Shown: in pieces, positions 6,602 to 11,770 of the stretch | How positions within the stretch are numbered: position 1 is the first letter of the stretch | Layout: each line of letters opens with the position of its first letter | Source: an uncultured bacterium | GTDB lineage: Bacteria; Cyanobacteriota; Vampirovibrionia; Gastranaerophilales; Gastranaerophilaceae | Assembly: GCA_900551915.1 (NCBI GenBank) | Contig: URXT01000049.1 | Span: 1 to 11,770, forward strand | Direction: 5' to 3' | DNA: 11,770 nucleotides | Notes under the pieces: model-generated | Seen by the model: the letters and a program-made list of their open reading frames with translations, nothing else | What the model was told of the DNA's origin: nothing | Database searches by the model: none | Translations under genes and position numbers: made by a program

Positions 6602-6630
6602 AAAAGAGCCTGTCAAAGACAGACCCTTTT
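6602..6630 (-). terminator. Intrinsic terminator of the HU gene
   Basis: Read on the - strand, AAAAGGGTCTGTC and GACAGGCTCTTTT form a continuous 13-bp stem (two G-U pairs) with a TTT loop and a TTTTATTTT tail. Read on the + strand the stem has A-C mismatches, so it is mainly the HU terminator and only weakly one for comM, which ends at 6572. Confidence 0.85.
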
Positions 6631-6651
6631 AAATTTGTTTATTTTTAGAAA

Positions 6652-6924
6652 CTATTTAACAATTTCTCTGAATTTTTTACCGGCAGTGAAAGCAGGAACT
6701 GTTTTAGCAGCGATTTTCAATACTGCACCGGTTTGCGGATTTCTGCCAGCTCTGGCAGCTCTTTTTCTCGGTTCGAAAGTTCCGAATCCTACCAATGTAA
6801 CTTTTTTACCTTTTGAAACTGTTTTTTCAATTGTTTCTAAAATTGCAGCGATAACATCGCCTGTAGCTTTTTGTGAAACTTTAGCTTTTTTAGACACTTC
6901 TTTTACTAATTCTTCTTTGTTCAT
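6652..6924 (-). CDS. hup: Nucleoid-associated DNA-binding protein HU
   Basis: A 90-aa HU/IHF-family protein of exact family length; it forms dimers that bend and compact DNA. MNKEELVKEVSKKAKVSQKA starts helix 1. The arm motif GFGTFEPRKRAARAGRNPQTG spans 46-66, with the intercalating Pro63 inside RNP. The C-terminal FTAGKKFREIVK is typical of HU rather than IHF. The start is ATG at 6924, preceded by a strong AGGAGG ribosome site; the reading frame is open further upstream but those residues are not HU-like. It has its own strong promoter with a leader of about 70 nt and its own terminator, so it is a single-gene unit, as expected for an abundant protein. Confidence 0.95.
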   Translation of the reverse strand: MNKEELVKEVSKKAKVSQKATGDVIAAILETIEKTVSKGKKVTLVGFGTFEPRKRAARAGRNPQTGAVLKIAAKTVPAFTAGKKFREIVK

Positions 6925-7003
6925 TACGAACCTCCTTCTTACCTTTAGCTTACGGTTTAGCAGAAACCTTCTCTCTTCCGCATGCATTTCTATCGACAAA
7001 GTT

Positions 7004-7031
7004 ATTATAACACGTTATACGGATTTGACAA
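7004..7031 (-). promoter_or_regulatory. Strong extended -10 promoter of the HU gene
   Basis: On the - strand TTGTCA (7026-7031), a 16-nt spacer and an extended TGTTATAAT (7004-7012) form a near-consensus promoter. The predicted start near 6997 gives a leader of about 70 nt before the AGGAGG site. Two 6-bp arms, TATAAC and GTTATA on a 2-nt centre, overlap the -10. Confidence 0.82.
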
Positions 7032-7124
7032 GGGGTTTTGGAAAAATTTCAGCTAAAATTTTAAACATATCGGGAACTTCAGGAGTATAAACCGTCGTAA
7101 AAAGCTGTCATGTATGAATTTCAG

Positions 7125-8006
7125 CTAATTAAGAGAATTTTCACTAACTTTAGCAAATTTTACGTTTTGGAAGAAATAGCTGAGAATTTGATAAGCATTA
7201 TAGCCTTGTTTAGCAAGATTGTTAGCACCATGCTGCGACATTCCGACGCCATGCCCGTTCTTTTTCACATTGTCATCATAGGAGGGAACAGAACGGATAA
7301 ACGGAAGGTCGTTTCCCCAAACCGCTGAGGCATTAATGGTTTTCCCGCCGGCAGAGGCTGAATAATAAGCAGGAACAACTTTTGTATTATATGTTAAAAC
7401 AAGTCCGCATGTGCTGTCGACAGCTTCGTTGGTTTTAACGGTTTCGGCAGACGCTCCGCCGTAAGCCTGGTCTTCAGGCGTGTCCTTCAGGTCATAACCT
7501 AAAGACGCACGCTTGCCGAGGTTTGCCAGAGCATAACTTCTTGCGGCAATGGCCTGTGCTTTCAAGGCTTCAAGCTCCCAGCCGGAAGGCATTTCTGAAG
7601 GGACAACGCCTTTCAGATAATCTTCAAGTTCTACATCGTTAATTACTGTGAGTTTTTTGTTTTTGTTTTGAATAATTATAAAACCTCTGTACCATTTGTT
7701 TTTTGCACTTACAAAAGCGCCGGCCGGAGCTTTCAAAACAACATAATCGGAATAAATCTGGTAGAATTTGCCGTTTAGGGCAATTGCCATTGTATTTTTG
7801 TAGGGAATTATTTCGTAACCCTTCATAGCTTCAAGCTTTGTTACGGTTTTGTTTGTGTTTGCGTCAATCAAAGAGGTTTCGACAGAGGCTCCTATACCAA
7901 TATGCTCGGCGTCTGTTTCAAGCCCTATTTTGATTGCATAACAGGGATTTACAGCAGCTGAAAGCATTAAAAATATTGAAAAAGCCCAAATAATTCTCTT
8001 CTTCAT
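7125..8006 (-). CDS. Secreted SpoIID/LytB-domain protein (putative peptidoglycan lytic transglycosylase)
   Basis: A 293-aa exported protein. The N-terminus (KKR, then hydrophobic 5-20) is a signal peptide probably cut after CYA (24). The SpoIID domain follows: NDVELEDYLKGVVPSEMP (123-140) with the likely catalytic Glu138, WELEALKAQAIAARSYAL (143-160), AYYSASAGGKT (213-223), LPFIRSVPS (234-242) and GHGVGMSQHGA (251-261). SpoIID of spore formers cuts denuded glycan strands during engulfment; in non-sporulating bacteria related proteins are thought to remodel wall at division. Only about eight residues separate the RSVPS and GHGVGMSQ motifs, where spore-former relatives have a much longer segment. 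An extended -10 lies six nt before ATG, so the message is likely leaderless. It is downstream of the 210-aa orphan but has its own promoter. Confidence 0.88.
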   Translation of the reverse strand: MKKRIIWAFSIFLMLSAAVNPCYAIKIGLETDAEHIGIGASVETSLIDANTNKTVTKLEAMKGYEIIPYKNTMAIALNGKFYQIYSDYVVLKAPAGAFVSAKNKWYRGFIIIQNKNKKLTVINDVELEDYLKGVVPSEMPSGWELEALKAQAIAARSYALANLGKRASLGYDLKDTPEDQAYGGASAETVKTNEAVDSTCGLVLTYNTKVVPAYYSASAGGKTINASAVWGNDLPFIRSVPSYDDNVKKNGHGVGMSQHGANNLAKQGYNAYQILSYFFQNVKFAKVSENSLN

Positions 8007-8012
8007 AGAACT

Positions 8013-8021
8013 ATTATAACA
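8013..8021 (-). promoter_or_regulatory. Extended -10 element of the spoIID-like gene, leaderless layout
   Basis: TGTTATAAT on the - strand ends exactly six nt before ATG 8006, so transcription would begin at or next to the start codon. No convincing -35 is seen, which extended -10 promoters can do without. No SD sequence precedes the ATG. Confidence 0.75.
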
Positions 8022-8039
8022 TATTATTGGAAAAGCGGC

Positions 8040-8672
8040 TTAAGTCATCTGATTGATTTTTTGTTTCTTTTGAATTCCGAGGGTTTCCATAATGCCGTCG
8101 GCGTAATGTTCACCGGCCTTCTGAGCAGCAGCATATGAGGCTATTGAACCACAGACGAAGAAAACGCCTTTCAAAATTGATGCGGCTTTTCCTGTATATT
8201 TTGAATTTTTAACAGTGTCTGCAAGCGGTTTTAAAATTCCGTTATCAGAAGCTTTAACTGCAAGGTTTTTGAAAGTTTTTTCGTTAAAAACACCGTTGAA
8301 ATTGTCTTTCATAAATGCTTCGCCGGCAAACATCCCGCACAAAGCCGCTGTTTCTACAATTCCGGAATGCACTTTGTCCTCTGACATTGCAACTTTCAAA
8401 GCTCCGGAAGCGCAGATAAGCGGATTTACATGGTCAGCCGTAAATTGCAGACATTTTCCGGCAAAACCAAGAGCTTTGCTGTTCTTAGCCAACTCTTCGA
8501 AAACATTTACAGCGCTTCTTGCAGTAGCAGAAAAGGCATTATCGTATTTTGAAATCTCCTGCATAACGCCGGTGCATTGGCCGACAGTAACCACACTTCT
8601 GCCGAGGTCGCCGTTTTTGGTTTTTTCGGCGTTGCGATATGCAAATATTGTTGATGCAACCGGACTAAACAT
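8040..8672 (-). CDS. Hypothetical protein, 210 aa, Ala-rich helical
   Basis: Unrecognised. The predicted protein is mostly helical, Ala/Gly/Lys-rich, with no obvious cleavable signal. Two moderately hydrophobic stretches (about 103-118, ETAALCGMFAGEAF; about 163-182, AASILKGVFFVCGSIASYAA) could be membrane-associated. The N-terminal part contains RNAEKTKNGDLGRSVVTVGQ followed by helices around ATARSAVNVFEELAKNSKAL. Five Cys are present with no metal-binding pattern. A modest AAAGG ribosome site lies seven nt before ATG 8672. The gene lies 33 bp before the spoIID-like gene on the same strand; that gene's promoter fills the gap, so the two need not be one operon. Likely lineage-specific; no function is proposed. 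Confidence 0.65.
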   Translation of the reverse strand: MFSPVASTIFAYRNAEKTKNGDLGRSVVTVGQCTGVMQEISKYDNAFSATARSAVNVFEELAKNSKALGFAGKCLQFTADHVNPLICASGALKVAMSEDKVHSGIVETAALCGMFAGEAFMKDNFNGVFNEKTFKNLAVKASDNGILKPLADTVKNSKYTGKAASILKGVFFVCGSIASYAAAQKAGEHYADGIMETLGIQKKQKINQMT

Positions 8673-8716
8673 ATTTTAACCTTTTACACACTACATTACA
8701 CATATATAAAGTAATT

Positions 8717-8788
8717 TTTATTCAGAAAATTGCGCCGGCTGAAAATATTTTTACAATTGTAATAATTATTTACAACAATCTGAATAAA
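8717..8788. repeat. Inverted repeat enclosing a 12-bp palindrome
   Basis: TTTATTCAG (8717-8725) and CTGAATAAA (8780-8788) are exact inverted copies, extended inward by ATTG/CAAT after a three-base offset. Near the middle lies a perfect palindrome TTACAATTGTAA (8751-8762). The block lies in the 195-bp divergent region between the 210-aa orphan and the second xre gene and could be a looped operator. Confidence 0.5.
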
Positions 8789-8812
8789 CAGAAATGTAAC
8801 TATCCATATTAA

Positions 8813-8842
8813 AACAATGTCAATGGTATTGATTGTTATAAC
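8813..8842 (+). promoter_or_regulatory. Putative promoter and operator of the second xre gene
   Basis: An extended -10 TGTTATAAC (8834-8842) predicts a start near 8849, about 19 nt before ATG 8868; the -35 is poor. It overlaps an interrupted inverted repeat AACAA-TG-TCAAT / ATTGATTGTT (8813-8837, GGT centre), a possible autoregulatory site. No SD is visible. Confidence 0.45.
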
Positions 8843-8867
8843 TTAAAAAATCGTTTAATATTACAAA

Positions 8868-9134
8868 ATGAATAAAAAATCTTTTCAATTTTATAAGTCA
8901 GATAGTCATATAAATGAGCACATAAACCTTATACAAAAACTCGGTACAAAAATTAAATACTTAAGAAAAAACAAAAAATTTTCACAGGAAAGACTTTCAG
9001 AAAAAGCAAATATAAGTGTAATTTATCTGGGTAAAGTTGAACGCGGCGAGGCAAACCCGACTTTAGACAAACTAATAAAAATTGCCAAAGCACTCGACGT
9101 TGAAATTGCAGAAATTTTCAGCTTTACCCTTTAA
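8868..9134 (+). CDS. Small Xre-family HTH transcriptional regulator (second copy)
   Basis: An 88-aa protein with a single Cro/CI-type HTH. The N-terminal 20 residues are polar and likely disordered. Residues about 25-85 hold the domain: LGTKIKYLRKNKKFSQERLS, then SVIYLGKVERGEANPT as recognition helix and wing, then LIKIAKALDVEIAEIFSF. It shares ERGEAN-T and the DVE-x5-F-x-F end with the Xre protein at 2934-3158, so the two are probably paralogs. It sits 43 bp before the first exported gene, which has its own promoter, and inverted repeats lie upstream. A role in controlling the downstream envelope genes is plausible from position only. Confidence 0.88.
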   Translation: MNKKSFQFYKSDSHINEHINLIQKLGTKIKYLRKNKKFSQERLSEKANISVIYLGKVERGEANPTLDKLIKIAKALDVEIAEIFSFTL

Positions 9135-9162
9135 CCCAAACTCTTGCTTTTCGCTTAAAAAC

Positions 9163-9171
9163 TGTTATAAT
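9163..9171 (+). promoter_or_regulatory. Extended -10 element of the first exported gene, leaderless layout
   Basis: TGTTATAAT ends exactly six nt before ATG 9178. TTGCTT at 9144-9149 with a 16-nt spacer is a partial -35. No SD precedes the ATG, so the message is probably leaderless, as for the spoIID-like gene. Confidence 0.75.
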
Positions 9172-9177
9172 AACCTT

Positions 9178-9774
9178 ATGAAGAGAGTTTTGTGTTTAAC
9201 TTTAATACTGTGCAGCTTTTTGGGCGTCAAAGCCTTTTGCGCTCCGCAGTTTGAGAATATCCAGCTTGAAATGCGTGAATTTGACCCTGTAGAACTTCGC
9301 GCAGGAACCTTTATTCCCGTAATTAACGCACAGGAAATATCAACGCAATACATGACCGAAGGCCACAAAGTTAAATTCATCGCAACAAATGACCTTTTCA
9401 TGTACGACACGATTATCGTTCCGGAAAATACCGTTTTTGAAGGCTATATCGAAAAAATGAACGAGCCCGTTGTCGGTACAAATGCTTCTATGATTATCAG
9501 AATTTCGAAAATGATATTGCCCGACAAGTTTGAACTCCCGATGAAGGGATATATTTATACTTCAAATAACAATCTTATAGGCGGCGGCATTTCAGAACCC
9601 GCCGAATGGGTTAAAATGCCGCACTACCAGAACAGACTCCGCGGTGTTGCTTCGCTGCAAATTAGACCAGGGGAAAAACGAAAAATGGGCGAGCATACAA
9701 ATCTCCAGGCAGGACTTGATTTAATCATAATCCTCACCGAACCCCTCGAAATTACACATATATTAACAAATTGA
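9178..9774 (+). CDS. Exported protein with VirB10/TrbI-like beta domain (first of a tandem pair)
   Basis: A 198-aa protein with a signal peptide (MKR, hydrophobic 4-19, likely cut near FCA at 22). The mature part has mostly beta-type sequence: AGTFIPVINAQEI (42-54), EGHKVKFIATND (61-72), IIVPENTVFEGYIEKM (79-94), IIRISKMILPDKFELPMKGYI (106-126, a 21-residue span). The pattern 'AG-x-IP ... LIPxGs-x-G ... R-x-I-xxPxg' resembles the C-terminal beta domain of VirB10/TrbI proteins, but the match is remote. The same pattern occurs in the next gene, so they look paralogous, although this one lacks its glycine-rich segment. The start is set at ATG 9178 by the signal peptide and the -10 spacing; an upstream in-frame start inside xre would bury the signal. 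Function unknown; periplasm or outer membrane is likely. Confidence 0.75.
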   Translation: MKRVLCLTLILCSFLGVKAFCAPQFENIQLEMREFDPVELRAGTFIPVINAQEISTQYMTEGHKVKFIATNDLFMYDTIIVPENTVFEGYIEKMNEPVVGTNASMIIRISKMILPDKFELPMKGYIYTSNNNLIGGGISEPAEWVKMPHYQNRLRGVASLQIRPGEKRKMGEHTNLQAGLDLIIILTEPLEITHILTN

Positions 9775-9799
9775 CAATAAATCCAAACTAAAATAAAAT
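9771..9799 (+). promoter_or_regulatory. Sigma-70 promoter of the second exported gene
   Basis: A perfect TTGACA (9771-9776), a 17-nt spacer and TAAAAT (9794-9799) predict a start near 9806. The -35 contains the TGA stop of the preceding gene. The leader of about 39 nt carries GGGAAGGG (9831-9838) as ribosome site before ATG 9845. Confidence 0.8.
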
Positions 9800-9844
9800 A
9801 TTATAAAAAACAAATTATGCAAAGACAGAAGGGAAGGGTAAACA

Positions 9845-10657
9845 ATGAAAAAATATTTTAATCTGATTCTTGCAGCTGTTCTTCTCAGCGCAAATGCATC
9901 TTTTGCCGCAAGCAATTTTAATTATACAGAAGCGGCACCGTCATATCCGAATGTTCAACAGCCTTACGGCTATCCGCAGCAGCAATTCGGCGCACAAACA
10001 AATTATCAGCGCCAGTATTATAACCAAAATTACAACACAAACACGCAGCCGGTTTCAAACACAAACCAAACACTTAAAGGCCGCGTAGTTACTGTTCCGG
10101 CAGGCCAAAACATCCCCGCCGTTACAACAATGCCTTTAAGTTCGGAAAATTTAACTCTGGGACAAAACGTAACAATCGCTTTAAGTTCTGATTTCTACTA
10201 CAACGGAAGCCTTATTGCACCGGCAGGAAGCTCTGTAACAGGACAAGTTCTTGAAGTTTCTAAAGCAAAACGCGGCAGTATGAACGGCAAGCTTATGATT
10301 AGATTTACTCAAATCGTTACTCCGTACGGCGGCCAAATCCCGATTTCCGCAGTAATCAAAACCGATGATAACACAGGAGTTTTAGTCGGCGGAAGCAAAA
10401 TGGATGTAGCAAAAGATTACGGTAAGGATATTGCAGTAGGTTCCGCAGCAGGCGCAACTGCTGGTCTTGTAATGAGCGCAGTTTCCGGCGGAAAACTTGG
10501 TAAAGGTACCGCTCTTGGAACTGCAATCGGTGCCGGCGGAGGTTTGGCAAAATCACTCTGGGACAAAGGCGATAATGTTGAAATTCCCGCAAACGCAGGT
10601 ATAGAAATCACGCTTACGCAAGCTATAACTGTTAACCCGGCAGTTTATAATTATTAA
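9845..10657 (+). CDS. Exported protein with Asn/Gln/Tyr-rich linker, VirB10/TrbI-like beta domain and glycine zipper
   Basis: A 270-aa protein. Signal peptide 1-21 (MKKYFNLILAAVLL, cut after SFA). Residues 24-77 are a low-complexity Asn/Gln/Tyr/Pro linker. Residues 78-172 form the beta domain shared with the preceding gene (AGQNIPAVTTMPLSS, LIAPAGSSVTGQVLEV, LMIRFTQIVTPYGGQIPISAVI). Residues 199-233 are a hydrophobic glycine-zipper stretch (GSAAGATAGLVMSA, then GTALGTAIGAGGG), and VEIPANAGIEITLTQAITVNP (245-265) closes it. VirB10/TrbI ends in a similar order: a hydrophobic part, then 'pxGt-x-i-x-i' strands; here there is no N-terminal anchor or inner-membrane helix. A strong ribosome site and own promoter suggest high expression. 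It lies before the TonB-like gene. Envelope role likely; exact function unknown. Confidence 0.78.
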   Translation: MKKYFNLILAAVLLSANASFAASNFNYTEAAPSYPNVQQPYGYPQQQFGAQTNYQRQYYNQNYNTNTQPVSNTNQTLKGRVVTVPAGQNIPAVTTMPLSSENLTLGQNVTIALSSDFYYNGSLIAPAGSSVTGQVLEVSKAKRGSMNGKLMIRFTQIVTPYGGQIPISAVIKTDDNTGVLVGGSKMDVAKDYGKDIAVGSAAGATAGLVMSAVSGGKLGKGTALGTAIGAGGGLAKSLWDKGDNVEIPANAGIEITLTQAITVNPAVYNY

Positions 10658-10676
10658 TAAAATGATTAGTCAATCA

Positions 10677-10716
10677 GGTGATAATTTTATTTTACAATTA
10701 AATTAAAATTATCACC
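10677..10716. repeat. Perfect 13-bp inverted repeat (hairpin) before the tonB-like gene
   Basis: GGTGATAATTTTA (10677-10689) pairs perfectly with TAAAATTATCACC (10704-10716) around a 14-nt loop; TCA/TGA extend the stem past one unpaired G. No T-run follows, so it is not a classical terminator. It could reduce readthrough, protect the upstream mRNA 3' end, or be an operator. Confidence 0.7.
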
Positions 10717-10792
10717 GTGAGATAAGAAGAAGAGTTCCGGCAATCCGGCAAAACGCTTCAAGATGAGACCCAGGAAAGGTTTATCAAGGGAT

Positions 10793-11770
10793 ATGTCAAT
10801 ATTAGGAAAATATACCGATAACATAATAGAAGACGATGATAATAACGAAACAGAAGGTTACACGCTTCCGGTCGTCATAAAAAAAGACAAGGAAGACAGC
10901 CTTAAAAAAGCCTTGACGATTTCAGCTCTGCTTCACCCGGCAGTACTTGGATCTGTTTATCTTATTTCATTAATATTGCTGTTTTTCGGAATTTCTTTAA
11001 ACGTTTTCGAAAGACCAAAACCAAAAATGAAAGATATTGAATTTGTTCTTGTAGAAAACGAAGATACGCCCATAAATAAAAATACGCCTTATCGTTCAGA
11101 CAGGAATTCACGCGCAGGCGGACACCACGACCCGAAGAAAAAGGTTTCAATGCCATCACCTGCACCGGCAGCTGCACAAAAGCCGACTCCGGCACCGCAA
11201 GCTCCTGCCAAAACACAACAGCCGGCGAAATCACAGCAGCCTGCACCAAAAGTTCAACAGCCAAAGCCGCAGCCTGCAAAACAACCGGCAAAACAAGAAG
11301 CTCCTAAACAAGTAACAAAACCGGCGCCTAAACAGGAAAAACCACAGCAAGCACCTGCACCGAAAGCGCCGCAGCAGGCAAAACCGGCACCGCCGACAGC
11401 GCGTCCGTCGATTAAACCTCCAATGACACCAAAACCGGTTGCAAAACCGAGTTCAGCCTTTCAGGTTCCGGTGCCATCAGGCGGAACAAAATCAGGAACT
11501 TACGCAACCGGCCCGATTAGCGGTTCAGGTACTGCAAACAAAGGCGGCGGTTCAGGCGGTCCTGTCACAGGAAGCGGCTCCGGCAAATATGTTCCGGCAC
11601 CATCTTTGGCGCCGACAGGCGGCGGTGGGTCTTCTTCAGGCCAAAAGCTTGCTAAAGGCGGAGGCGGCGGAACTGGCGGCCCCGGCAACCCCGGCCCCGG
11701 AAATCCGAACGGACGCCCCGGAATTGATACTATTAGAGAACCCGATTTCGGCCCCTATATGCGTGAACTC
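10793..11770 (+). CDS. TonB-type energy transducer, N-terminal part (runs off window)
   Basis: At least 326 aa; incomplete at the window end. TonB couples ExbB/ExbD proton-motive force to outer-membrane transporters. Layout: acidic cytoplasmic tail 1-35; membrane helix about 41-69 with Ser44-x3-His48 and Ser59, matching the spacing of the Ser-His-Leu-Ser motif of E. coli TonB (Val55 replaces Leu); FERPKPKMKDIEFVLVEN typical of TonB; NTPYRSDRNSRAGG (97-110); a Pro/Ala/Gln/Lys-rich periplasm-spanning region (119-228); a Gly/Ser/Pro-rich stretch (229-310); then PDFGPYMREL (317-326), the usual opening of the TonB C-terminal domain. ATG 10763, in frame, would add ten residues; 10793 is chosen because it has AGGAAAGG at 10772-10779 and AAGGG at 10786-10790, though neither is ideally spaced. 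A TolA-like role is the main alternative. Confidence 0.85.
   Translation, partial: MSILGKYTDNIIEDDDNNETEGYTLPVVIKKDKEDSLKKALTISALLHPAVLGSVYLISLILLFFGISLNVFERPKPKMKDIEFVLVENEDTPINKNTPYRSDRNSRAGGHHDPKKKVSMPSPAPAAAQKPTPAPQAPAKTQQPAKSQQPAPKVQQPKPQPAKQPAKQEAPKQVTKPAPKQEKPQQAPAPKAPQQAKPAPPTARPSIKPPMTPKPVAKPSSAFQVPVPSGGTKSGTYATGPISGSGTANKGGGSGGPVTGSGSGKYVPAPSLAPTGGGGSSSGQKLAKGGGGGTGGPGNPGPGNPNGRPGIDTIREPDFGPYMREL

Noticed and set aside
6925..6999. 25-residue N-terminal extension of HU.
   Set aside because: HU proteins are about 90 aa and begin MNK; the AGGAGG site is directly before ATG 6924, and the extension lies in the predicted leader.
7015..7068. 17-residue - strand open frame (MFKILAEIFPKPLVKSV) between HU and the spoIID-like gene.
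   Set aside because: It looks protein-like but overlaps the HU promoter, has no SD, and is too short to support; perhaps a remnant.
6560..7090. Long + strand open frame over the HU gene.
   Set aside because: It is the antisense of HU and its promoter; composition is that of a shadow frame and no SD or family is seen.
7045..7128. 12-nt direct repeat AATTTCAGCTAA at 7045-7056 and 7117-7128.
   Set aside because: Only two short AT-rich copies with no further structure; could be chance.
9082..9177. Longer N-terminal form of the first exported protein, starting inside the second xre gene.
   Set aside because: It would place 32 non-conserved residues before a clean signal peptide and overlap xre by 53 bp; ATG 9178 has the signal peptide at its start and a -10 at leaderless distance.
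10962..11291. Antisense open frame opposite the Pro-rich part of the tonB-like gene.
   Set aside because: Repetitive GC-richer coding sequence creates open frames on the other strand; the protein is low-complexity and has no start signals.
11500..11688. Pro-rich antisense open frame opposite the Gly-rich region.
   Set aside because: Gly codons read backwards give Pro; it is a composition artefact.
11101..11690. Repetitive Pro/Gln and Gly codons as a possible DNA tandem-repeat array.
   Set aside because: The repetition is at the amino-acid level with varied codons; no regular unit length is seen in the DNA.

Overview
The window is about 11.8 kb of AT-rich bacterial chromosome with tightly packed genes and no rRNA, tRNA, CRISPR array or insertion sequence that I can see. 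The best guess for the host is a non-photosynthetic relative of the Cyanobacteria (Vampirovibrionia/Melainabacteria, perhaps a gut Gastranaerophilales). The main support is SecG, which carries the cyanobacterial-style segment LLHSPKGDG followed by FSSQKSAE. A heptosyltransferase-like enzyme and a TonB protein indicate a diderm envelope, and a prepilin-like protein of a kind I associate with that group is also present. This placement is inference and was not tested by a search.

Left part (1-2494, + strand): a likely operon encodes an NrtR-type regulator with a degenerate Nudix box, SecG, the tRNA-modifying dehydratase TcdA, and an SDR oxidoreductase starting with TTG. It ends at a strong bidirectional hairpin terminator. 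Next, on the - strand, are a 124-aa orphan protein and a small Xre regulator. The Xre gene diverges from a prepilin-like gene across a short region with two palindromes lying on a textbook sigma-70 promoter. The prepilin gene converges with, and overlaps by 8 bp, a GT9 glycosyltransferase gene.

Middle part (4991-8672): comM (branch-migration ATPase used in transformation) runs rightward and converges on the HU gene, with a hairpin between them. Upstream of HU on the - strand are a compact secreted SpoIID/LytB-domain protein and a 210-aa orphan.

Right part (8673-11770, + strand): a second small Xre regulator is followed by two exported proteins that look like paralogs and faintly resemble the VirB10/TrbI C-terminal domain. 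A TonB-type protein follows; it keeps the Ser-x3-His membrane motif and runs off the window end as its C-terminal domain begins. The order suggests an envelope cluster that couples inner-membrane energy to secreted or outer-membrane components, though no receptor is visible here.

Promoters are unusually readable. The element TGTTATAAT occurs before HU, spoIID and the first exported gene. In the last two it lies exactly six bases before ATG, and comM has TATAAT at the same distance, so these three genes probably make leaderless mRNAs. Internal operon genes instead mostly have Shine-Dalgarno sequences. The most interesting leads are this two-mode initiation pattern, the Xre/prepilin operator array, and the exported-pair plus TonB cluster.
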